NCBI GenBank assembly: GCA_031771865.1
Contig: JASISA010000042.1
Coordinates: 985,501 to 1,049,500, forward strand
DNA from: Nothophaeocryptopus gaeumannii
Taxonomy: Eukaryota; Ascomycota; Dothideomycetes; Mycosphaerellales; Mycosphaerellaceae
DNA length: 64,000 bases
Reading direction: 5' to 3'
In this document: in pieces, positions 22,059 through 32,600 of the stretch
How the letters are laid out: every line of letters begins with the position of its first letter
Position numbering within the stretch: position 1 is the first letter of the stretch
Position numbers and translations under genes: made by a program
The notes under the pieces: generated by a model
Databases searched by the model: none
What the model saw: the letters and a program-made list of their open reading frames with translations, nothing else
What the model was told of the DNA's origin: nothing

Positions 22059-23111
22059 ATGTCGAACAGATCGAAGATCCCCGACTGGCAACGGGCCGCC
22101 AAGACACCGCCATCAGCAGCGGATGATCCAGTCAGCAGCCAGCCACAAGAGAAGACTGTTGAAGCGGCAGACGAGATTGCAGGTGGAGAAGATGCGAGTG
22201 CCAGTGAAGAGCTGGAGTCAGTACCGTCAGATGGTACATCACCTACAACCGCGTCTCAGGCACCGCAGAGCGAGGCCCAAACACAACACTTCGAGGCACA
22301 CGACTTCGAGAGCTTCAAGCAGCAACAGCAGGCCCAGAGGCCCATGTCATCACAACCGCAGCAAGAGCGATCGACTGCTCCTCCGATCATTACCTACCCC
22401 GAGTTCTTAGTCGAAGCCCACAAACCGCCTCCGCTGATCACTCCTGGTTGTATCTTGAACACAGTATACGCAGCTGGTGGTATTGCAGCCGTCTTGTATG
22501 GGGCTAGCAAGTGGATAATTACGCCGATGGTGGAGAACCTGTCCGAGGCCAGACACGACTTCTGGAGCCATAGTCAGTCCAAAGTGGATGAGTTCAATGA
22601 GAAGCTGTCGAAGATTGTGAGCAGAATGCCGGAAGGAAAGACTGGGCAGCAAGAGGCGAAAGGCGAGGAAGATGAGAGCGAGACAAGTGATCCAACCGAG
22701 CTCTATCATCGGGATATGGGAACGCAGACCGAGCTGACTCCACCCAATGCGGTCTCTGTCACGGGCGAGACGGAGAAGAAGGACCCTGTGGAGTACGCGG
22801 CGACTGGCTTGAAGATCATGAAGTCGCACTTCGAAGAAATGGCAGACAGCTCGATCAAGGCGGGCGAATATCATAAGGATCGACTCGAGAGCATGAATAA
22901 GCTACGCCACTATCTCGACCAGCTCATCTACGGCACCTCCGGTGTAACCTCTTGGACCGAGGAAGATCCGACTCTGGGCAAAATCGTTTCCAATTCTCGA
23001 CAGAGCGATGCTGTGGATGAGCTCAAGAAAGAAATCAGAGGGGTCAAGGGTGTTTTGTTGAGCGCAAAACGCTTTCCTACTGCAAGCCGCCCAGTCGCGA
23101 GTACTGCTTAA
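22059..23111 (+). CDS. Peroxisomal docking protein of the PEX14/PEX17 family
   Basis: Single exon, 350 aa from the ATG at 22059, which has a good context (CACCATGTCG). The N-terminal 110 residues are disordered and rich in Gln, Ser and Glu. The family core is ITYPEFLVEAHKPPPLIT followed by a single hydrophobic segment (TVYAAGGIAAVLYGASKWII, about residues 143-162). A coiled coil (NEKLSKIVSRM) and a helical C-terminus follow. I do not see the classical Pex14 N-terminal Pex5-binding helix bundle. This fits the PEX14/17 type of filamentous fungi, a member of the docking complex for matrix-protein import at the peroxisomal membrane. Confidence 0.85.
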   Translation: MSNRSKIPDWQRAAKTPPSAADDPVSSQPQEKTVEAADEIAGGEDASASEELESVPSDGTSPTTASQAPQSEAQTQHFEAHDFESFKQQQQAQRPMSSQPQQERSTAPPIITYPEFLVEAHKPPPLITPGCILNTVYAAGGIAAVLYGASKWIITPMVENLSEARHDFWSHSQSKVDEFNEKLSKIVSRMPEGKTGQQEAKGEEDESETSDPTELYHRDMGTQTELTPPNAVSVTGETEKKDPVEYAATGLKIMKSHFEEMADSSIKAGEYHKDRLESMNKLRHYLDQLIYGTSGVTSWTEEDPTLGKIVSNSRQSDAVDELKKEIRGVKGVLLSAKRFPTASRPVASTA

Positions 23112-23873
23112 GTCGATACACGGCCTGTTCCGGTCCTGGCTTCAATAGCTGGACCAAAAAAGTACTTCAAGCACTGGAGAGTTGAAGCGCTGGAACAAGA
23201 GGCCTGTCAATATGCTGGCGCTTACTAGCGGCATATCAGAGCCTGCGCCCGACCGTTTTACAAGTCTAGCGAAGGTATGAGTGACAGACGGCAAAACATA
23301 AACATGTTTGCGAGCGTTTGTTCGCGGTCGAAGTGTGTTGGTGGGTAGTATGCGGGAAAGGGACAAAGTCAGCACTCATTGCTAGTTCCCTGCCCGGAGT
23401 TCATGTCTTTTGATGCATGGAACACGATTCTTGAAGCGTGGAGCGTGTTGAAACGTAAGAGACGGGATTTTAGCTCATTTTCTCTCCCGACTACCCTCTA
23501 TGCTGCAACATTGGCGTTGGCACGTTGAAACCGAATCCGATCACCGAGGAGCGAGCGGCAACGAGCTTTGAGGCTGAACCCCACGTTCAGCCATTGCCGT
23601 CTTGCTCCACCCACTTGCAGACGGTTCACCTGTGATGCGAGCTCTTGACCGGAATAGACCATTGCAGCACGCCACAAATATGCGGGGAGTCTATTGAACC
23701 GAACCGAAAAGTGGTCTAAATAACGGACGGTCGTATGACGCATACGTCTTAAACAGGCAGGCCAGGATGACACCAACCAGAACCGCACCTTGCACTCACC
23801 AAGGCCAAGAGATGCTACCTTCAGGCAACGCTTCCAACTCTGATCCGCTCAACATCTCAGTGAGGGTACCAAT
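23112..23873. other. Intergenic region
   Basis: A 762-bp gap between two plus-strand genes, containing the peroxin 3' flank and the promoter of the ATP-grasp gene. No gene or repeat recognised. Confidence 0.5.
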
Positions 23874-25385
23874 ATGCCAAATCTTGCCTCCGTGAGACTG
23901 GATACGACGCTTCACGATCTTCATAAAGAAGCAGGCTCGGAACATGCAGACAAACGCATCGCACACCTCTACTGCGGTGTCACTTCAGCGCTTGACTTGA
24001 CTGCAGACTTTCCGCGGAACTTCAAAATTGTCTATCAAGATGGGGCTTTCAACGATCCTTCGCCCGACGACATGACCGAAGATGCCAAAAGGTCGCTCGC
24101 GGTGAAAATGCTGTCCCTCGTGCCCCAGCGCGATGCTTTCATCTCAGGCAAGACGCCCGTCATCTATTTCCACACTGGCCGGGCGGACGAACAGACCTCC
24201 CATGACAAGATGGAGGTAGCACGGACGTTGAGTGTGCTGGAGCTAGACCAGCAGCCTGAGGCTATCTTCACGAGTGGGCCTGCAGAGATCCACCGCGTTG
24301 CAGAAAGGCACGGGTTCAGCCACATCACTTCGAAAGTAATAGTAGACGGAGTGGCAGACGCCACCGAGGGCCACGATTGCAAGCTGGAAAGTGTTGTCGA
24401 CGACGACAAGCACTTTTACCTGAACTCAAAAGAAGCACTTGCCCTGTCTGGCCTACCGACCCCCAAGTCGGCTCTGGTAGAAATTACAGAGTACGAGGAC
24501 GAAAGCGCGTGGTGTACGCCTGGCGTGGGGTTGAATGACGGAAAGTCATTCTTCGATTCCGATTACACTTCTAGCTGGGACGAATGGCTAACCGACCAGA
24601 CTGAAGTGATCGTATCTGCCATCAAGGCCAGAGTGCTTCCGTTTGTTGTCAAGGGGAACCAGTCCTTCGGCGGCTCTGGGACGTATGTCATCAGGTCCGA
24701 ATCTGAAAGGAATCAGCTTGTGCACGACCTTCACACGAAAGGTCTTCTACGCAAGCTGCTCTCCTTCATCACCGTGTCGAACGAACATCTCAATCTCGGC
24801 TCCATCCTACTCATGGACATGATCCAAGACCCCGTATCGGACGTTGGCCTTACATTCTTTGCCACCGCCTCAGGAAAGCCCGTATTCCTTGCCGCGTCAG
24901 AACAAATGATCGATCAGTCAAGCTCAGCCTGGCTAGGGAGCACTATTTCATATTCACGACAGGACGCTCTCGAGGAGAAGCTCTCGCCAGTGATGAATCA
25001 GATCGCTTCATGGCTGAGCGAACACAACTACATTGGCCCCATTGGCGCAGATATCCTGGAAACCAAGGCTGGAGAGCTCCTCATCGTGGATCTGAACGTT
25101 CGAACGACCGGATCTTTATGTCTCCCGCTGATGCGGACGCACTTTACAAGTCGCGGCCTGAACGCTGCCAGCTCGTTCTCGATTACCGTAAAGGAGAGCC
25201 GAGAAGAATTCATCGAGATGTGGAAGAACAAATTCGACGCAGGAGCCTTCATCATCGTTGCCTGGTATGAGGAGAGGAGCGTTGGCTTCAGCTTCGGTGA
25301 TGTGGTGATAGGCGCGGAGGATGAAGGGAAGTTGAAGGAACTTATCGCCAAGGTGCGAGAGCAGAGTGATTCGGTAACGTTCTGA
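23874..25385 (+). CDS. ATP-grasp domain protein (solid-state-culture-type)
   Basis: Single exon, 503 aa. The C-terminal half has the ATP-grasp layout: a lysine-containing strand and glycine loop (LPFVVKGNQSFGGSGTYVI), and acidic metal-binding strands ending in GADILETKAGELLIVDLNVR. Fungal proteins of this type have been called solid-state-culture-specific ATP-grasp proteins; their reaction is not established. ATP-grasp enzymes usually ligate a carboxylate to an amine or thiol through an acyl phosphate. It is the last clearly intact gene before the degraded segment at 25.4-29.6 kb, which makes a role in accessory metabolism possible but unproven. Confidence 0.8.
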   Translation: MPNLASVRLDTTLHDLHKEAGSEHADKRIAHLYCGVTSALDLTADFPRNFKIVYQDGAFNDPSPDDMTEDAKRSLAVKMLSLVPQRDAFISGKTPVIYFHTGRADEQTSHDKMEVARTLSVLELDQQPEAIFTSGPAEIHRVAERHGFSHITSKVIVDGVADATEGHDCKLESVVDDDKHFYLNSKEALALSGLPTPKSALVEITEYEDESAWCTPGVGLNDGKSFFDSDYTSSWDEWLTDQTEVIVSAIKARVLPFVVKGNQSFGGSGTYVIRSESERNQLVHDLHTKGLLRKLLSFITVSNEHLNLGSILLMDMIQDPVSDVGLTFFATASGKPVFLAASEQMIDQSSSAWLGSTISYSRQDALEEKLSPVMNQIASWLSEHNYIGPIGADILETKAGELLIVDLNVRTTGSLCLPLMRTHFTSRGLNAASSFSITVKESREEFIEMWKNKFDAGAFIIVAWYEERSVGFSFGDVVIGAEDEGKLKELIAKVREQSDSVTF

Positions 25386-26056
25386 ACATGAATCTTGTAG
25401 AGATGCTGATACCAGAAACTCCGAAGCTCACCTGCCTGGCTGGCTCCGTGTATACAATGCCGTTTGTCTTGGCCAATGAGTCCAGCAAGCAGTTCCTTTG
25501 TGCAGGTACTTTCACGAAAAGCCCAACCTCTACTCCGACATGACCCTTCCATACTTCCCCTGACTTTTCACATACTGATACATAATACTCACACCCTTCT
25601 ATACTCAACTTTCACATCAAGCGGGCCAGAATGTTCCATCTGATGAGTGAATGCGGATTCGACTTCGGCTTCGCCGTGAACCGCGCGACACACAACATCA
25701 ACGCAGCTGACAGCAAAGCACGAAGCAATTGTCTTCTGGTCGGGACATGTGGTTTTGCGCGACTTGGTCCGCCTGTACTGTGCGCCTTCGACCGCGCGAA
25801 ATATTGGTCCATGGGATCAAGAAGACGGCGCAGCGGCGACTTGGGTTGTGACAACTTGGTCAAACTGCAAACGCGACTTGAGAGCGCCGACATCTGGATC
25901 CGGCGAACAGCGAGACGCCATAGCGACACCTGGATGAACGACGACGTGGTGATCTTGCGACCGCACCAACTACCGCAGAGACGGTGAAGCCAAGCTTCAA
26001 CAGACGGTCATCTGGAGCCCTTCTGATCCGCGCCTTGGACTCAATTCAGCACATCG
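25386..26056. other. Start of the gene-poor segment
   Basis: Short frames on both strands, none with start, length and composition of a credible gene. Fragments on the plus strand near 25750-25940 look coding-like but are quickly interrupted. They may belong to the decayed locus that follows. Confidence 0.4.
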
Positions 26057-27420
26057 ATGGCAGCTTTACAGCCATGGCCTATTACACCGTCCGGCAAGCA
26101 GCTTGTGGAGTTCCTGCAAGGTCACGATGGGTTGTCAGTCTCCAGACTCAGCCTTGCGCGTGGACGCGGCTTTACGCAGCATGGTCCAAAATCGATCCCA
26201 GGCCCAGCGACCGTGTCCTACTTCAACCAGTTCCGCACTGGATCCAGCGTCGAAGACCTTAAGCCAGAAGGACCGCTGAGCGGGCTGGACATGTTCGCGG
26301 TCTCTGTTGACAACCCACGACATATTTCGAAAGCCCTTGACCTTCTCGACATTGCGCTCAAGATTGGGCCGAATCAGCAATCGAATGTTCGTGTCGGGAA
26401 GGACTGCAAGCCAGCAACCACGCGTTTGCACTACGGTGTAGATGCAGAATTCACAAAGGTTCCTGAGGATTTGGTTCACGGCAAGACTGACCGTGAGCTC
26501 AAAGCGCTGGCTGCAAAAGGCGAAGTTGAAGATGTCGTTTCAGTACTCACAATCTGCGTCGACAAGATCCTCACGATCAACTTCAACATCTAACAAATGT
26601 TCAATAACGCCAATGAGCACACGGTACTGGCCTTGCAGGAGCCTTTCAGAAGACGGGTTTCAACTCCAGCCACGTCAAAGTGTGGTGGAACTACAACCAC
26701 GACATTCCCGTGATGGGCGCCACCATCGCCACCATCCACCAGACTGCCCCGCGAGAGCCGTTTACTTTGGCGATCGATAACGAACATGGCGGCATCAACT
26801 ACCATGTCGTGACACCGAAGTTCCACATCAACTTGTGCTACTTCAATAACACTCGCCCAGATGATCTCCAATTTCCTCGCGACAAGGATGCGCACTGCGA
26901 CTCTCACGAGCCTGAAGTCTGCGAGAAAGGCGTATCATGCCCCTGTCCGCTTGGTAACTTCGACCTCGCAGCGATCATCCCTCACCTATGCCGACAACAC
27001 GGCTTGAATGTCCCGAAGCTGAAACGGAATGATCCTCGTTACGGCTTCAACTTTCGCAAAGCTCTTAGAGTGTATGCTTGGTCACGACAGACTCTACAAA
27101 TTGCTCGAGTGGATGAAAGACCGCAGCAGTCAAGGCAGAACGTCTCAGCAATGATCCAAATCCGCCTTCTGACAGAAGCTTGGGCAGCCTGGCTGGGAAA
27201 AAGACGACGAACTAATCACCTACATCATCGGTGATGTTTCAGCCTTGAACCTCGTCTTCCAGGAGCTGTTGATGAGCGACGATCGACATTTTGTGGCGAG
27301 TGTACTACACTCATTCGCTGAGGCTGATGGGAGCGCTTCTGCGTAGCCGCGACGAGATCCGCAGAGGGTCTCGACGATCATTCGCCGCAAGTCGCTCCTT
27401 TTCCTCTGAAGGCACTCCCC
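26057..27420 (+). pseudogene. Decayed locus of unknown family
   Basis: Several coding-like stretches follow each other in different frames. The first runs from the ATG at 26057 to a stop at 26591-26593 (178 aa, with FNQFRTGSSVEDLKPEGPLSG). A second frame covers about 26650-27070 (KVWWNYNHDIPVMGATIATI, then CEKGVSCPCPLGNFDLAAII). It appears to continue in another frame as LGHDRLYKLLEWMKDRSS near 27080-27130. A fourth piece reads DDELITYIIGDVSALNLVFQ near 27208-27270. No single set of introns joins all of them, so repeated frameshifts are the simplest reading. I do not recognise the family. Alternatively some frame changes could hide unconventional short introns. Confidence 0.5.
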
Positions 27421-27652
27421 GTCAAGTCCAACTCTAAAGAGATCACAGGACCCTCTTATCGAAAACATGACGTTTCAGCAGTACGAATTCGTCCGCTTAA
27501 CTTCTTTATTGCCCTGTCTTCCGTGGCTGGCATTATTGGCAACCGGGGCTAAGCGGCTTATGCTTCCGCAAACACTTGTCTCTACAACTATACTACATAG
27601 TCGTATGATCACATCCCGGGGTAGTCCCGGCAATAACACTGACGGCGCCCGA

Positions 27653-28055
27653 ATGTCTCACGAAAGCTACACACTATGGCAACTGCTTCGGCGTGTCCGG
27701 AAAGCTCTTAAGGGGGTCTCAAGATCGGCTGACAGTGTGGAGGCCCACCAGCTTTTGGTGAGGGTTCCACATACAGGCAGATTGCCTAGTAAAATTGGTA
27801 TCACTCTCCTCTCCTTGGGACTTCTTTACTTTGCCGTCCAATCTGTAGTTGCGGATCCACGTGCTCCTGAGAAACATATCTGTGATTGTTGTGTTGTAAG
27901 TGAAACAAGGACCCTAGAGAGCGACTCAGACTAATTAGACAAAAAAGTACGGAGGTATATGTGGCTGGCAGCACACCTCAGGGGGAACTTGGGTTTGTTT
28001 ACTAAACTCTGGGGGATGCACAAACAATTGCGACTGCAACACGTGTCCCAAGTAA
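27653..28055 (+). CDS. Candidate small cysteine-rich (secreted or anchored) protein
   Basis: Two exons fit well: 27653-27895 and 27948-28055, about 116 aa. The 52-nt intron has a GTAAGT donor, a GACTAATT branch-like site and an AAAAAAG acceptor. A hydrophobic stretch (IGITLLSLGLLYFAVQSVVA) ends in a plausible cleavage region. After it come nine cysteines in about 50 residues: ICDCC, GGIC, WVC, GGCTNNCDC and NTC. This is the shape of a fungal effector-like peptide. The nearest in-frame ATG is about 55 residues before the hydrophobic stretch. The true start may therefore lie in an unseen exon, or the protein may be a signal-anchored form. A further GTAAGC at 28052 could add a third exon. No family recognised. 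Confidence 0.45.
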
Positions 28056-28219
28056 GCCACGCTCGCTAGGACAACGATTTGATTACGTATCTCGCTGCTC
28101 TGGATAGCTTGGACTTGTTATGTAAGGAACTACCTAAGATATCGACAGTCTTTTGGTAAAACTCACTAGGCTAGTATTAGTACCTGGTCGCCGATTATCC
28201 CGGTTTGCAGATTCACCAT

Positions 28220-29295
28220 ATGGAGTTAAGACCTTGTGGTGATGTGGTGCTCTTTGAGGAGAATCCACCTCGCTTCGTGCGTGAGCCATTACGAGCGCTT
28301 GAGGATACGAATGATTTCGTCAAGGAATTCAAGGATGATGCCATCCTGTGGCGAGACGAGGCTTTGAGATACTCTGAGCAGAATTAGCGTGCCCATATCT
28401 TGCGACATATTGCTTTCGGTGTCGAGAGAGGAGACAGGAGCGAAGACCACACCTCCGAAAAGCGCATGTCACCTCAAGCTTCTCAGTGACCCTTGTCTGT
28501 CATGGCTTCCGGAGTCACTCGCAGAAGCATACTCTCAGCCTAAGCGACCTGATCCAAAGCCAATCGTTCCGGCATTTCAATCTCACATAGGAGCCCTGGA
28601 TGAGTTCCCGAGAGCATTGGATACACCCCTTCCACCTGCTTTAGATGCGAGACCAGGTACGCCTAATAGGCTACCGAAGTCTCTACAGCGCATACCAGGA
28701 GAGCACCTTCGGATAGTCAAGGACGCGATGGGGAAGGACTCTGTGATGTCGACAAACACTAAGGAATCCTTCACGAATCAGTCCGAGGACCGTGCAGGCG
28801 AGAAGACGTCTATATTGCAATCCGCCAAAACAATTTCAGCATCTGGACAGGCTCGCAAGGTAGTGCAGGAGGCGAGGAAGGAGCTCTATCGCCCACCCTT
28901 TCGCTCTTCAACTGACCTCCAGCCGATCGACCCAGAAGAAGAGAGCACGGTCCACGCTACGAAGAAGTCCACCTACGGACAGACTCACACGGACAGAAAC
29001 GAAGCCCCTAACAAAACGTACATGGCGACCACAACAAACCACGAGCACGAGAGCAGACTGAGCAAAGTCAAACGAGCATAGGCTGGAAGAGAGCAACCGG
29101 AGCGAATACGGCACACTCGGCTTGACGAATGCTGGCCGGGCAGCGATGGCCCAGGACGAGTGGCGCAACAACAACAGCTTCGCGGATAGCTTTCGGGCAC
29201 GAGAACGCAGGATCGAAAGGCTGATGCTCGGAGAGGTATTGAAGACAAGCACGGAGGCTCGCGTAGCTTTAGCGATGCCAGGGATGGAGAACTGA
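28220..29295 (+). CDS. Hypothetical protein, uncertain gene structure
   Basis: Three coding-like blocks can be joined: 28220-28347, 28388-29017 and 29082-29295. The second intron (GTACAT...GCATAG, 64 nt) joins EAPNKT to LEESNRSEYG in frame. The first would be only 40 nt (28348-28387), short for a fungal intron, and removes a stop at 28385-28387. The protein would be Pro, Ser, Lys and Glu rich with a basic C-terminus (FRARERRIERLM). No domain recognised. It lies in the gene-poor segment and may be a recently damaged gene. Confidence 0.35.
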
Positions 29296-29640
29296 GGAAG
29301 GGCGGTAGCTGGCGTTGATAGCAATGTATTGAATGACTACAAATTCAGTGCCTCGTTTCACATATCCTATGACATTGATATACCAGAAGGTCCAATGCTA
29401 AAGCGCAGATGAAGAATGCGACCAAAGGCATGAAGTTGAAGCTCTAACTTTTAGGTAAAGGGTATCTACAATATCAACACACACAGGTCACCATTCTCCC
29501 CATTGTGTCTATTTCCTCCTCTCAGGTCCATCCATCAAAGCCGAATACAAAGTCTTCCTCCAATTCAACACCATCATCCTCCGCCTTACAAAGATCGCCA
29601 ATCGTTGTGAATACATGGTCAAATCACTCGTTCTGGTTCT
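29296..29640. other. Intergenic region, convergent with GDB1
   Basis: A 345-bp gap before the GDB1 stop. Nothing recognised; it should hold the GDB1 3' UTR. Confidence 0.5.
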
Positions 29641-32600
29641 TTAAGCATCGAGAGGGTCCAACTTGCTCGCATCGTCATACAGGTCTATTATGCACCCTGC
29701 AGACCACGCCTGAGTCGGACACGAATCACCACAGAAGGAGCCATTGCGATTGGTAAGCTCAGTGAGACCTCTCCAAGGTGAATCATGAATCATCTGCTTG
29801 CAGCCCTTCAGACGCTGAGTGACCTGCTGGAAGGCCTCCACACGTTCGGCCTGTGTCTTTCTCCGCTTCAAGTCAAACTTGAGCAAAGCACGCAGGAAGA
29901 ACCCGGTCGGCCACAGCCATTCCGGTCCGGAGTGGTAGTTTCTGCCGTGGGCTGTCTGATAGTTGTCGCTGTCATCGCTATTGATGTAATCCGGGTGGTA
30001 CTCCATATCGCTCGGATCCAGCGTCGCCATACCAGTTGGGCCACGGAGGTACTTGTCAGCCAGCTCGAGGGCGCCGAGAGCGTGCGCAGGATCGAAAAGC
30101 TCCGGTGCCACGACCATCGCAATGGGAAAGTTGGGGCGCAGCTGATAATCTCTGTACTCCTTGACTCCACGGTGTACGTCCTTGTAGATGCCCTTGCGGT
30201 TGACGATTCTTGGGTTGATGTCATATTCGCCAAATTTCTCGTAGTCCATGGGAATGTAGTAGTGGTGCTCGAAGGACTTCTGAATCTTGCCCGCCCACTC
30301 GCCGTAGCTGATGTGTTTGCCTTGAGAAGTCGTGACGCCGTCGTACTTGAACTTGCCAGCCTTTTGAAGGCCATCGACCCAGTGCAAGGCGCTATACAGT
30401 AGACCGGTTATCTCCACTGGCGCACCGTCACGGGAAGTTCCTGGGTGACCCTTGTTGCCAGCCTTGGTGGAATCACCCATCTTGTCCATCCAGGTACCGC
30501 AGTTCCATTCATTGCCGCCGTAGATGATGCCGTTGTTCCAGTCGACCTCGATGTCGATGTTGAAACCTTCAGGCTTCATCTGACTGTCGAGAGAGGAGCC
30601 TGCGTTCCACTCACGGAAGTGCAAGCCAGTAGCATGGCGCTGCAAGACTTCCTGGATGATGTCTTCGAAGCTGCTGTGCACAGAGTATGCTCGGGGGTCG
30701 TCCCATGGGAACCAGGTGTCATCGTTTGGCAGGAAACGGCGCCTCACGGTCTCCTTCAGAATCAAGTCGCCCTCAGGAGCCATCGAGATGTAGTCTTGGA
30801 TGTTTTGAAGGTAGAACCACACCGAGTCTCTGCTGTTGTAGCGGGGAAGCGCGCCAGAGTTGAGAAGGTTGGGAATCATGCCGTGCTTGATCAGGCTACC
30901 AAAGCAGCGCAGATGCTCTTTGGCTTCGTCGTAACGGCTAGTACACGTGAGAAGACCACGCATGGCGATCATGGTGTCACGTCCCCAGACACGTGCCCAG
31001 TCTTGAGCAAAGTGAGGAAGACCGGCGGCAAGCGAAGGGTCGAGCTTGTCAGGCCAGAGCTTGGCATTGTCCATGTAACCTTGGACTTGGCAGGAGACCA
31101 TGGCAAGCGACTTCAAGAAGCGCTGTCCTTGCTGGACATTCGGATGCATCTGAGAGATGGCACGCTCGTGAGCGGCTTTCTTGGCTGTGCGGACGACCAG
31201 CGCGAAGCACCGCGGAAGGAGAAAGCTAGGCACATTGCGGATGGCATCGAAGCGGCCTCTGAGCCATTCAGAGACGGGAGTAACGCCCCTGAAGATTCCA
31301 TCCTTGCGCTGCGCGAGCTTGTCAAGGCGGTTGACAATGTAATCCAACGCCCACTGGCCTTCGCGAAGGTGGTTGCAGATTGGATGTCCGAGGTCGTTAT
31401 GGTCGACAACGTCCCGGAGAACAGACCACCAGCCCTGAAGACCACAGTAGACGAGATTGCCAACACCGGGGACCGCGTACACGCCGTCCGCTCCGTTGGA
31501 CAGAGTACGCTCCTCAGAGTCGGCGCGATACATGATGGCGTTGATATCGGTCAGACTGCAGTTTTTGAAAGCCCCGGCGGCACCGGAGGTCAGGTACTTG
31601 TCAAGACCCTCGCTGTGCTCAGCGCCAGGGATCCACGTTTCGAAGACGGCGATAGATCCGGGCGGGAAGTCGCTAGGAACGCTGATGACAGTATCATCGC
31701 CTCGAGACTCTACATTCACGCCATGCAGATCCTTCGTCTTGCTGGGAATACCACGCAAGACTTTGTCGTTGATGGCAGCTTGCTTGGCCTCCCAGCTTTG
31801 GTCACACTCCAGCTTCCACGCGCCGAGAAGCTTCGCTTTGGTTCCAGTAAGATGTTGGCTTGGGAAACCCGCGTTGCCACCGCCGTAGCCAGGGAAAGCA
31901 GTATGAGCAATGAGGTAGTAGCCTTTACGTGACTTGGGATGGACACGGTGTACGGTGATGTACTCGCCGTCATGATGAACAAAGCACTCATCGTAGCCAT
32001 CTTTGCCCATGATGGTGTGCAGTTGGTTCATCAGCCGTTTGACACCACCCGTACCCTCGCTAGGCCCGATTCGTAAAGTCTTGCCCTGTTCGAGGTTGCT
32101 GTATGGCGAGGTGTAGAGACGCTTTTCGTGGACAAGCTCGATGAGCTGCGGGTACAACTCGTCCATGCCAAAGACGGAGCCGGATGCTGACGCGCACATG
32201 GCAACAAGTGCAGAGTTCGGAAGAGTGTCGCGGCCATCACGCCTCTGCACAGGAGTCTCGTTGTCGTGAGTGCAGTCCATGAGCAGAGCATGGATCTTGG
32301 ATGGGATGATTTTGTGGATGATTTCCGGCCCTTGCGGCGCAGTCCCATTAGTCGCATTGCCGTTCGCAGTCGGTGGCTTGTCAACGGAAGAGATGTCATC
32401 AACCTCGAACGAGCCAATAGGTCGACCACAGTTGATGTGTACAAGTCGACTCATCTCAGCCGTAGACCAGACTTGCATTGCTTCTCGGATCAGGAAGCTG
32501 ATGCCGAGCTTTTGGCAGTATAGGAAGTCCATGCGTTCGTCGCCACTGAACAGCTCCGCGGCGATAACGAGGTCTGGCTGTACTTGGCGAGCAGCATCCA

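Noticed and set aside
25386..29640. Transposon or RIP-mutated repeat as the cause of the gene-poor island
   Set aside because: No transposase, reverse-transcriptase or terminal-repeat signal could be read, and the stretch is not strongly AT-rich; a RIP index would need computing.
30445..31932. 495-codon open frame on the plus strand
   Set aside because: It lies antisense to the conserved C-terminal half of GDB1, has no domain, and its composition is that expected from the complement of a biased coding sequence.
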